A DNA stretch of 64,000 nt from Streptomyces sp. NBC_01306 (GTDB lineage: Bacteria > Actinomycetota > Actinomycetes > Streptomycetales > Streptomycetaceae), in NCBI RefSeq assembly GCF_026340465.1, contig NZ_JAPEPC010000001.1, positions 124,001 through 188,000 of the forward strand. The letters are read 5' to 3'. The notes under the pieces are model-generated. The model did not search any database, was not told the origin of the DNA, and saw only the letters and a program-made list of their open reading frames with translations. This document shows, piece by piece, positions 19,160 through 25,840 of this stretch; position 1 is the stretch's first letter; the number at the start of each line of letters is the position of its first letter. The translations under genes and the position numbers were made by a program.

Positions 19160-19900
19160 GTGGACAGCATTTCTGCCAACAGGCGGTTCTGGAACCAGCT
19201 CAGCAGCGCCTACCAGCACAAGCACGACCCGCAGATCGGCGCAACGCCCCGGCTGTGGGGCACATACGCCATCCCCGACGCGCACCTGCGCGCCCTGGGC
19301 GACGTCACCGGCAAGCGCGTCCTCGAACTGGGCTGCGGCGCCGGCCAGTGGTCCAGGGCGCTCGCCGCTGAGGGCGCCACCGTGGTCGGGCTCGACCTGT
19401 CCGAAGCCCAACTCGCCGCGGCAGCCGGCGCGATGGGAGCGGCCCGCTACCCGCTGGTGCAAGGGGCCGCCGAACACCTCCCGTTCGCCGCCGACAGCTT
19501 CGACCTGGTGTTCTGTGACTACGGCGGGCTCAGCTGGGCGCCGCCGCACCTGGCCGTCCCGCAGGCCGCACGCATCCTGCGCCGCGGTGGGCGCCTGGTG
19601 TTCAACGTCGCCAGCCCATGGTTCGAAGCCTGCTACGACGAAGCCGCCAGCCGCGTAACCACGACGCTGAACCAGGACTACTTCGGGCTGGACACCATCG
19701 CCGAAGACCAGGACGCGGTCAGCTATCAGCTCACCTACGGCGACTGGATCAGGGTCCTGCGCGGCGCAGGTCTCGTCATCGACGACCTCATCGAGCCCCG
19801 GCCCGAACCCGGAACAGCCAACGGCTACAACCAAACCGACCCGCCCGACTGGGCACACCACTGGCCGGCAGAAAGCCTCTGGGTCACCCACAAACCGTAA
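19160..19900 (+). CDS. Class I SAM-dependent methyltransferase
   Basis: A methyltransferase of about 246 residues. Motif I is RVLELGCGAGQWSRALA, motif II ends in VVGLDLSEAQLAAA, and motif IV is DLVFCDYGGLSWAP. The C-terminal part (NQDYFGLDT, YGDWIRVLRGAGLVIDDLIEPRP) resembles small-molecule methyltransferases of the UbiE/Methyltransf_11 group. The GTG at 19160 precedes the conserved RRFWNQLSSAYQ; an upstream GTG at 19121 is also in frame. Neither has a convincing ribosome-binding site. It is flanked by two inward-facing transposase remnants, so it may be acquired. Confidence 0.82.
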   Translation: MDSISANRRFWNQLSSAYQHKHDPQIGATPRLWGTYAIPDAHLRALGDVTGKRVLELGCGAGQWSRALAAEGATVVGLDLSEAQLAAAAGAMGAARYPLVQGAAEHLPFAADSFDLVFCDYGGLSWAPPHLAVPQAARILRRGGRLVFNVASPWFEACYDEAASRVTTTLNQDYFGLDTIAEDQDAVSYQLTYGDWIRVLRGAGLVIDDLIEPRPEPGTANGYNQTDPPDWAHHWPAESLWVTHKP

Positions 19901-19937
19901 GCACCGCCGCACCGGGACGTGCAGGTATCCCCTCCCC

Positions 19938-20046
19938 CGGTGCGCTGTCGGTACAGGATCCCGTTGACGATCCTGCGCTGACTGGCCCACCGGCCGCCGC
20001 GCAGCCCTCGCAGCCCTCGCAGCCCTCGCAGCCCTCGCAGCCCTCG
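19938..20046 (-). mobile_element. IS5-type transposase remnant (right copy, inverted)
   Basis: On the minus strand the frame reads GGRWASQRRIVNGILYRQRTG, again the IS5/IS427 N-terminal pattern, here preceded by a run of GLR repeats produced by a 9-bp tandem array. It lies in inverted orientation to the remnant at 18950. The methyltransferase gene sits between the two. Confidence 0.65.
20001..20045. repeat. Five tandem 9-bp repeats
   Basis: GCAGCCCTC is repeated five times exactly. Read on the minus strand it keeps the transposase remnant in frame as repeated Gly-Leu-Arg. This is a simple variable-number repeat, not a CRISPR. Confidence 0.95.
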
Positions 20047-20086
20047 CAAGTCTGTGGCCCGCGGCGCGCCGAGTGTGCCGTCTTGG

Positions 20087-20127
20087 ACCCACCCACGGGT
20101 GTTGGCGTGAACCTCAAGTGGGTGGGT
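20087..20127 (+). terminator. Candidate rho-independent terminator
   Basis: ACCCACCCAC (20087-20096) pairs perfectly with GTGGGTGGGT (20118-20127) across a 21-base loop and is followed by TTT. It lies 187 bases after the methyltransferase stop. Confidence 0.55.
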
Positions 20128-20510
20128 TTTGCTGTGTACGGGTGGTGACACGGAGTGGTAATTCGGGGTGTCGGGACCGGTGATGTGTGAGCCCGGGCAT
20201 AGGGCCCGCGTCACACAGGACGACACCTAGTAGATGCACGGCGGACCTTTCCCGCTCATTGCGGGCCCCACCCCACCCCTGTCCGGTTTGTCGCTATCTG
20301 GGGTAGTAGGTCACACAATTGCCAACGCCCAGGGCGGTCTCGCAAGGTGTTGGACGTACCGGGGAGCCGAGCGCCGGACCGGGCGAACACACCGCCCGCC
20401 ATCCAGACACCGGCCCCACGACACGCACCACGGCCCCCACCGGCCCACCCGTGTCGCCGACCCCCCAGTCGGCCTCCCCAAACGACGTCCCCGAATGGAG
20501 AGGTACACCC
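20128..20510. other. Long leader region of the SLT-domain gene
   Basis: About 380 bases without a credible gene before the SLT gene. It contains several short GC-rich dyads (for example GGGC-ATA-GGGCCC around 20195) and an AT-rich patch near 20310-20325. A regulated 5' leader is possible; genes for such hydrolases are often under c-di-AMP riboswitches in actinomycetes, but I cannot match that consensus here. Confidence 0.3.
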
Positions 20511-21128
20511 ATGACTGCCACCACCCGCCACACCCTGAACCTCCGCAAGACCACCATCACCACCATCGCCACCGCAGCAGCCGCCGCCTGCGCCCTGACC
20601 CTGGCCCCGCACGCCCACGCCGCCGAGCACACCCCCACCACACCCGCCACGGCCACCGCCGTCACCGCCGCCCAGATCACCAAGCAGGCCGACCACGCAG
20701 CCAAGGCCGCCCACGCCAAGCAGGCCGCCCACCACGCCGCGGCGAAGAAGGCCCCGACGGCCAAGCACGCCGACGCCGTCACCGCGATCGTCCACAGCAC
20801 GAAGTACAGCAACAACCTCGACGGCTGGATCAAGGAATCACTGGCCATCATGAAGGCCAAGCACATACCCGGCAGCTACGAAGGCCTGCACCGCAACATC
20901 ATGCGCGAGTCCAGCGGCAACCCCCACGCCCAGAACAACTGGGACGTCAACGCCCAGAACGGCATCCCCTCCAAGGGACTCCTCCAGGTCATCCAGCCCA
21001 CCTTCGACACCTACCACGTCAAGGGCACCAAGAACAGCCTCACCGACCCCGTCGCCAACATCGTCGCCGCAGCCAACTACGCCGCCGACAAATACGGCTC
21101 GATGGACAACGTCAACTCCGCCTACTGA
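20511..21128 (+). CDS. Secreted transglycosylase SLT-domain protein
   Basis: A 205-residue secreted protein. The signal peptide runs to about residue 38 (AAACALTLAPHAHAAEH), followed by an Ala/Lys/His-rich linker and a lysozyme-like domain from about residue 100. The domain shows LHRNIMRESSGNPHAQNNWDVNAQNG, with the catalytic-type Glu in RESSGNP, and GLLQVIQPTFDTYH. Family members cut peptidoglycan glycan strands. GGAGAGG before the ATG at 20511 supports the start. A strong hairpin follows at 21214. Confidence 0.85.
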   Translation: MTATTRHTLNLRKTTITTIATAAAAACALTLAPHAHAAEHTPTTPATATAVTAAQITKQADHAAKAAHAKQAAHHAAAKKAPTAKHADAVTAIVHSTKYSNNLDGWIKESLAIMKAKHIPGSYEGLHRNIMRESSGNPHAQNNWDVNAQNGIPSKGLLQVIQPTFDTYHVKGTKNSLTDPVANIVAAANYAADKYGSMDNVNSAY

Positions 21129-21213
21129 CCAAGCGGAACCCCCACACCCCACGACCACCTGAGTCCGTGGGACGGCCAACCCCCAAAAGGGGACGGCAGG
21201 ACTCAGGTCCAGG

Positions 21214-21257
21214 CGAGGGCTGGAACAGGTTCATGAGTGAACCCGTCCCAGCCCTCG
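21214..21257 (+). terminator. Strong two-step hairpin, likely terminator
   Basis: CGAGGGCTGG (21214-21223) pairs with CCAGCCCTCG (21248-21257), and inside it GGTTCA pairs with TGAACC around a TGAG loop. There is no T-run, as is common for Streptomyces terminators. It lies between the SLT gene and the convergent secreted-protein gene. Confidence 0.7.
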
Positions 21258-21389
21258 TCCTCATTCCCCGCCACCGCACCCCCCGCACCGGCACCCCCCG
21301 CACCGGCACCCGCCGTCCCCCGCGAACCGGTCAGTGCCCCCGACAGCACGGTCGGGGGCACCGGTGCATCCGTGGCCGCGTTGCCGGAA

Positions 21390-21812
21390 TCAGCGAACGC
21401 GCACCGTCACCACGTCAGAAGCGTGCAGACGCACGGCATGGTGGTCGTGCTTGCTGGTCAGGCCGTAGAGCACCGCACGGAATTCCAGGTTGCCGCGGCG
21501 CGCGGACGTGCCGTGTGCAGTGACCTGCGCATCGCCCTTGACCGCAGCGCTGCAGTTCTCCTGGTGCCACCCCTCGCCGAAGCCCTTCTCCTCCAGGCAC
21601 AGCTGATGCAGATAGCCGGCGCTGTCGTCGCCACCGTGCGCCTTGATGGTGATGGTCTTGCCGACGTGTGCCGTGTGCGGCGCCGTGATGTCCACACTGC
21701 CCTTGGCGAACGCCGGCGCGGCGGCCAGCGCCACTGATGCCAGACCCAGTGCACTGATCACGGCCACACGGCCGCCCCGCGACTTCATCCCGGTCTTCTC
21801 CGTCCTGGTCAT
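21390..21812 (-). CDS. Small secreted protein of unknown function
   Basis: A 140-residue protein with a clear signal peptide (VAVISALGLASVALAAAPAFA, cleavage near residue 36). The mature part looks like a beta-sandwich: VDITAPHTAHVGKTITIKAHG, a single Cys pair (LCLEEKG, ENCSAAV) and ending VVTVRVR. GGGAGGG before the ATG at 21812 is a strong ribosome-binding site. Possible Ig-like surface or matrix protein; function unknown. Confidence 0.8.
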   Translation of the reverse strand: MTRTEKTGMKSRGGRVAVISALGLASVALAAAPAFAKGSVDITAPHTAHVGKTITIKAHGGDDSAGYLHQLCLEEKGFGEGWHQENCSAAVKGDAQVTAHGTSARRGNLEFRAVLYGLTSKHDHHAVRLHASDVVTVRVR

Positions 21813-21982
21813 GGACTTTCCCTCCCGTGGATCTCCTCACCTGGTGAGACCCACCCCTTCGCGAAGGCGCTCGGTGCGCCTTGCTGACTACCCAGATGAG
21901 GGGGATGGCCAGCCCGTTGCGCCGTGCTCGGCTCCGTTACGGATTCACGACATATCCCCGCCAAGCGCACCGCGTGCCGGGA

Positions 21983-22876
21983 TCAGGGACACGCCAGTGC
22001 CACGAGGGCGGTCAGTGCTTGGCCGAGTGGCAGATCCACACGGTGGGCCGCCCATCGGTCGCCGCGGGTCGGCCCCCTGTTGATGATCAGGACCGGCGTA
22101 CCGGTCTGTGCCGCCCGGCGCACAAAACGCAGCCCCGACATCACCGTGAGGGAGGATCCGAGCACCAGAAGGGCGGCGGCCTCATCGACAAGGCGCCGGC
22201 ACACCTCCACCCGCTCCGGCGGAACGTTCTCGCCGAAGAAGACGACGTCCGGCTTGAGCACGCCGGTGCCGCAGGCCGTACACGCCACCACCCGGAACTC
22301 GCGGACCGCTTCCTCGGGGAGGTCCACGTCGCCGTCCGGATTGACCCGTGCGGCCCGGTGGCGCTCGGCGGCCGCCTCGAACTGCGGGTTGGCCTCCCGC
22401 AGTTGCCGGTCGAGCTCCGGGCGGGTGCTGACGCGCCGGCAACCGAGGCAGACCACCCTGCTCAGGCTCCCGTGGAGCTCGATCACGTCCCGCAATCCGG
22501 CGGACTGCTGCAACCCGTCGACGTTCTGGGTGATCACCCCGGTGACGAGACCCGCTCCGGCCAGGGCGGTCACAGCTCCGTGACCGGTGTTGGGGTGGGC
22601 CCGGGTCATGGCCCGCCACCCCAGCTGACTGCGGGCCCAGTAGCGCTGCCGCGCCTGCTCGTCGCCGGTGAACTCCTGGTACGTCATGGGGGTGTGCCGC
22701 TGCAGAGAGCCGTGCTCCCCGCGGTAGTCCGGGATGCCCGACTCGGTGGACAGCCCCGCTCCGCTCAGCACGGCGACCTTGCCCCCGCGCACGGCCTCGG
22801 CCACCGCGCTCAGGTCGGTCGTGGCCGGGGGCAGTCCGACAGTCGGCTCCCAGGTCAGCGTGGGTCGCATCCGCAT
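21983..22876 (-). CDS. NAD-dependent protein deacylase, Sir2 family
   Basis: A 297-residue sirtuin that removes acyl groups from lysines using NAD+. Motifs in order: GAGLSTESGIPDYRG (NAD binding), TQNVDGLQQSAG, the catalytic His in ELHGS, two zinc CxxC pairs (CLGC and CTAC), the FFGENVP loop and GSSLTVMSG. The usual TQNxDxLH has Gln in place of the His of that motif, while the catalytic His of ELHG is kept. The insertion between the Cys pairs is longer than in class III enzymes, so a class II/CobB2-like assignment is likely. The gene is monocistronic. Confidence 0.92.
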   Translation of the reverse strand: MRMRPTLTWEPTVGLPPATTDLSAVAEAVRGGKVAVLSGAGLSTESGIPDYRGEHGSLQRHTPMTYQEFTGDEQARQRYWARSQLGWRAMTRAHPNTGHGAVTALAGAGLVTGVITQNVDGLQQSAGLRDVIELHGSLSRVVCLGCRRVSTRPELDRQLREANPQFEAAAERHRAARVNPDGDVDLPEEAVREFRVVACTACGTGVLKPDVVFFGENVPPERVEVCRRLVDEAAALLVLGSSLTVMSGLRFVRRAAQTGTPVLIINRGPTRGDRWAAHRVDLPLGQALTALVALACP

Positions 22877-23014
22877 GCCTGCCAGCTTACGTACCGAGCG
22901 CGAGCCGGCGGGCGGGACCGGACCAGCCGGTCATCCGGAGGGCCGCTTCTCCCAGCCAGGGGAATCCACCGCAGAACTCCCCCGGAGCTACCTCAGAACT
23001 GCGTCAGAACTGCC

Positions 23015-23761
23015 TCACTGTGCTTGCGGCAGCGCGGCCGCGAACCGGCTCGCGATGGCGGCGGGTGCGGTGATCGCTCCGCCGACGACGACGGCCCAGG
23101 CCCCCGAGTCCATGGCCTCACGCGCTTCTTCCGGGGTGTGCAGACGTCCCTCGGCGAGGACCGGCACGTCGACACGGTCCGCCAGTTCGGCGATCAGCGC
23201 CAGGTCGGGACCTGACCGCTGCCGGCTGTAAGGGGTGTAACCGGAGAGAGTCGTGGAGATCAGATCCACGCCGAGCGCGGCGGCTGCCACACCCTCCTCG
23301 GCGGTGGACACGTCAGCCATCACCAGCCGGCCGAGCCGGTGCACCGCGTCGACGGTGTCGCGCAGGGGGCGGCCGTCCGGCCGGGGGCGGCCGGTGGCGT
23401 CGATCGCTACGATCTCGGCCCCTGCCTCGGCGACGGCTCGCGCGTGCGCCGCGGTCGGCGTGATGTACACGCCCTCAGCGCCGTCCTTCCACAAGCCGAT
23501 GAGGGGCAGTGTGACGACGGCGCGTACCGCGCGGATGTCCTCCACACCCTGCACGCGGATCGCGGCGACGGGCGCACCGGCGGCGACGGACGCAGCGGCC
23601 GCCGCCATGTGCTCGGGGGCACGCAGCGGGTCTCCTGGGGGTGCCTGGCAGGAGACGATCAGTCGTCCGCGCAGCGCGTCGAGCAGTTGGCGGGCGTGCT
23701 CGGCGGACATCGTGGTCCGGCTGGGCCTGGTCCCGCTGTCGGAGGGGACGGACTTGGTCAT
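23015..23761 (-). CDS. nanE: N-acetylmannosamine-6-phosphate 2-epimerase
   Basis: A 248-residue TIM-barrel enzyme that converts ManNAc-6-phosphate to GlcNAc-6-phosphate. Supporting motifs are LIVSCQAPPGDPLR near the start, IGLWKDG with the catalytic Lys, ATGRPRPDG, LISTTLSGYTPYS and VLAEGRLHTPEEA with the catalytic Glu. It follows nanK by 135 bases in the gntR-nanK-nanE operon. No nanA lyase gene is present here. Confidence 0.93.
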   Translation of the reverse strand: MTKSVPSDSGTRPSRTTMSAEHARQLLDALRGRLIVSCQAPPGDPLRAPEHMAAAAASVAAGAPVAAIRVQGVEDIRAVRAVVTLPLIGLWKDGAEGVYITPTAAHARAVAEAGAEIVAIDATGRPRPDGRPLRDTVDAVHRLGRLVMADVSTAEEGVAAAALGVDLISTTLSGYTPYSRQRSGPDLALIAELADRVDVPVLAEGRLHTPEEAREAMDSGAWAVVVGGAITAPAAIASRFAAALPQAQ

Positions 23762-23781
23762 ACGTCGTTCCTTGGTCCTTT

Positions 23782-23863
23782 GGTGCGGCTGGTGCGGCTG
23801 GTGCGGGTGATGCGGGTGCTCTGGGTTCTCTGGGTTCTGGCTACTGGGCTCTGGTGGCTACTG
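23782..23863. repeat. Degenerate 9-bp tandem repeats between nanK and nanE
   Basis: Units such as GGTGCGGCT, then CTCTGGGTT, recur with 9-base spacing in the nanK-nanE spacer. The array has no credible gene and may be a slippage product that lengthens the operon spacer. Confidence 0.6.
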
Positions 23864-23896
23864 CCGGTTTCCCCGGGCTATGCCGTGGGGGTGCCG

Positions 23897-24889
23897 TCAG
23901 GACGTGGCCGGGAGCGGCCGGCCGGCGGCGTCGCGGTCCTCCAGGAGGAGGGCCGCCGCGCCGACCACGGCGGCACGGGGGCCCAGCTTCGCCGGGACGG
24001 GGCACAGCCCGGAGGGACCGGGCAGGAGCTCCGCCACGAACGCCTCGGTCAGCGGTCGCCAGTACGCGTCTCCGATCGAGGCCACGCCGCCACCGATCAC
24101 GACCCGCTCCGGGTCCATGGTGTTGACCAGGCCTGCCAGCGCGCGCCCCAGCGCCCCGGCCCCCTCGGCGAGGACCGCGCGGGCCGTGTCGCCGGCGGAA
24201 CCGGAGTCCTTCCCGGCCAGGGCTGCGACCTGCCGGAGGCCCCGGCCGTCGTCATGTCCGGTCAGCTCACGGAAGCGTGCGGTCATGGCCGGGCCGGAGG
24301 CGACGGCTTCGAGATGTCCCGTACGGCCGCAGTTGCAGCCCAGCCCGGTCGCCTCGGGCACCGCGATATGGCCGAACTCACCGGCCGTCGAGTGGGCCCC
24401 GCGCAGCAATCGGCCGCCGGTGACCAGTCCGCCGCCGATGCCGGTGCCCACACTGACGTACAGCGCGGACCGGCAGCCCGCGCCGGCGCCGTAGGTCTGC
24501 TCGGCCAGGGCGAAGACATTGGCGTCGTTGTCGGCGGCCACGGGCAGTGCGAGCCGGGCGGTCAGCTCCTCGCTCAGGCGGGTGCCCGCCCATCCCGGAA
24601 GCAGGTCGTTGGCGGAGATGACGACTCCGCTGTCACGGTCGATGACACCTCCGGTGCCGATGCCAAGACCTTCGGCGAGGTGATGGCCGGGGAGTTCCCG
24701 GACCGCCGCCGCGATGGCGTCGAGCACCGCGGCCGGCCCCTGGGCCGCGGGGGTCGGCCGTACGACGGAGGTCAGCAGAGCGCCGTCGGCCGAGACGAGA
24801 CCGGCGGCGGTCTTCGTTCCGCCGACATCGACACCGAGGAGGCAACGGGCTACGGATGTGGCCGCGGCGGGCCGGTGCGGAGGAGTCAT
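23897..24889 (-). CDS. nanK: ROK-family sugar kinase, N-acetylmannosamine kinase type
   Basis: A 330-residue kinase with the ATP loop LLGVDVGGTKTAAGL, a second phosphate loop SVGTGIGGGLV, the catalytic Asp in VAADNDANVFALAE, and the zinc motif GHIAVP...CNCGRTGHLEAVAS. The motif GHIAV with CxCGxxGxLE is that of active ROK kinases. Between gntR and nanE the likely reaction is ManNAc to ManNAc-6-phosphate. Its start overlaps the gntR stop (ATGA). Glucokinase cannot be excluded from sequence alone. Confidence 0.88.
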   Translation of the reverse strand: MTPPHRPAAATSVARCLLGVDVGGTKTAAGLVSADGALLTSVVRPTPAAQGPAAVLDAIAAAVRELPGHHLAEGLGIGTGGVIDRDSGVVISANDLLPGWAGTRLSEELTARLALPVAADNDANVFALAEQTYGAGAGCRSALYVSVGTGIGGGLVTGGRLLRGAHSTAGEFGHIAVPEATGLGCNCGRTGHLEAVASGPAMTARFRELTGHDDGRGLRQVAALAGKDSGSAGDTARAVLAEGAGALGRALAGLVNTMDPERVVIGGGVASIGDAYWRPLTEAFVAELLPGPSGLCPVPAKLGPRAAVVGAAALLLEDRDAAGRPLPATS

Positions 24890-25596
24890 GACTGTGTCCT
24901 GCGTACGGTGAAGCGGATGTCGTAGAGATCCGCCCGGTAGGTCGTCGTGGTCGCCTCGACAGGGGTCTCGCGGTGGTCCAGGCCGACGCGCTGGACCCGT
25001 AGCCCGGCACTGCCCAGCGGCACACCCAGGAGCGCCGATTCGGTGTCGTCCAGGTCAGCGGCGCGCACGATCTGCTGGGCCGAGCGGATGTCGAGCTGAT
25101 AGCGCTCGCTCAGCAGGGTGTAGAGCGAGCCGGTCAGGTCCGCTTCGAGGAGCCCGGGCACCCGGTGCGCCGGGAGGTGGACGGTCTCCAGGCACATGGG
25201 CGAGCCGTCCGCGAGACGGAGCCGGGAGACCCGGACCACCTCCATGTCGGGTGTGGTGTCGAGCCGCTCGGCGATGTGCCGTCCGGCCCGTACCGTCTCG
25301 GCGGCCAGCAGCCGGGTGCCGGGTTCGAGGCCCCGTTCGCGCATGTCCTCGGAGAAGGAGGTGAGGGTGAGCGACTTGGAGACCACGGCGGGTGACACGA
25401 AGGTGCCGGCGCCCTGCACGCGGTAGACGTTCCCGGCGGCCTCCAGGGCGTCCATGGCCTGCCGGACGGTGTTGCGTGAGACACCGTGGCGGGCGGAGAT
25501 CTCCCGCTCGGTCGGGAGCGGGGTGTGCGGCGGGGCCCCGGTGAATTCGGTCAGCAGAGCCAGCCGGAGCTCTTCGTGTTTGGCCTGTCTGGCCAC
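24886..25596 (-). CDS. GntR-family (HutC-type) transcriptional regulator
   Basis: A 236-residue regulator from the GTG at 25596, which has GGGAG eight bases upstream. The winged helix reads PLPTEREISARHGVSRNTVRQAMDALE and ends in YRVQGAGTFVSP. The effector domain is of the UTRA fold (SFSEDMRERGLEPGTRLL, SRLRLADGSPMCLETVHLP, LYTLLSERYQLDI). UTRA domains bind small sugars or sugar phosphates. As first gene of the nan operon, with paired operator-like sites in front, it probably represses both the operon and the divergent sugar porter. Confidence 0.9.
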   Translation of the reverse strand: MARQAKHEELRLALLTEFTGAPPHTPLPTEREISARHGVSRNTVRQAMDALEAAGNVYRVQGAGTFVSPAVVSKSLTLTSFSEDMRERGLEPGTRLLAAETVRAGRHIAERLDTTPDMEVVRVSRLRLADGSPMCLETVHLPAHRVPGLLEADLTGSLYTLLSERYQLDIRSAQQIVRAADLDDTESALLGVPLGSAGLRVQRVGLDHRETPVEATTTTYRADLYDIRFTVRRTQS

Positions 25597-25629
25597 GCGC
25601 ACCACTCCCACATCCCAAGGGCACCCACA

Positions 25630-25645
25630 ATAGGTACCAACCAAT
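25630..25645. promoter_or_regulatory. Candidate GntR operator, copy 1
   Basis: ATAGGTACCAACCAAT matches copy 2 (ATTGGTCCCATCCAAT at 25694) at 13 of 16 positions. It lies just downstream of the -10 box of the gntR promoter, where a bound repressor would block RNA polymerase. Confidence 0.65.
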
Positions 25646-25652
25646 AAGGCAA

Positions 25653-25681
25653 TTATTACGCCGGATCTTGCATATGACCAA
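25653..25681 (-). promoter_or_regulatory. Promoter of the gntR-nanK-nanE operon
   Basis: On the minus strand TTGGTC (25681-25676) and TAATAA (25658-25653) are separated by exactly 17 bases, close to the sigma-70-type consensus and unusually AT-rich for this genome. Confidence 0.65.
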
Positions 25682-25693
25682 GCCGAGTGCCAG

Positions 25694-25709
25694 ATTGGTC
25701 CCATCCAAT
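25694..25709. promoter_or_regulatory. Candidate GntR operator, copy 2
   Basis: ATTGGTCCCATCCAAT is an imperfect palindrome (ATTGG/CCAAT ends). It shares the consensus ATwGGTmCCAwCCAAT with copy 1, 64 bases away. It sits upstream of the gntR -35 and toward the divergent sugar porter. Confidence 0.65.
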
Positions 25710-25752
25710 TTGGACAGTCGCGGTAGTGCTGCGCCCTCTACGCGGTCGGCGA

Positions 25753-25780
25753 TGTTTGTGAACGTCTGTTTGTGAACGTC
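25753..25780. repeat. 14-bp direct repeat before the sugar porter gene
   Basis: TGTTTGTGAACGTC occurs twice back to back without mismatch, 60 bases before the start codon. It could be a regulator site or a simple duplication. Confidence 0.8.
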
Positions 25781-25840
25781 CCGGTCGCATGGCGCCCCAC
25801 CCGGCCGTCCGTGTCTCCAGGTCTCGAAAGGACAAGCGCC

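Noticed and set aside
20001..20045. Possible CRISPR array
   Set aside because: Repeats are 9 bases and contiguous with no spacers.
20128..20510. c-di-AMP (ydaO-type) riboswitch before the SLT gene
   Set aside because: Looked for because such hydrolases often carry one; I could not match its conserved blocks, so I list only an unassigned leader.
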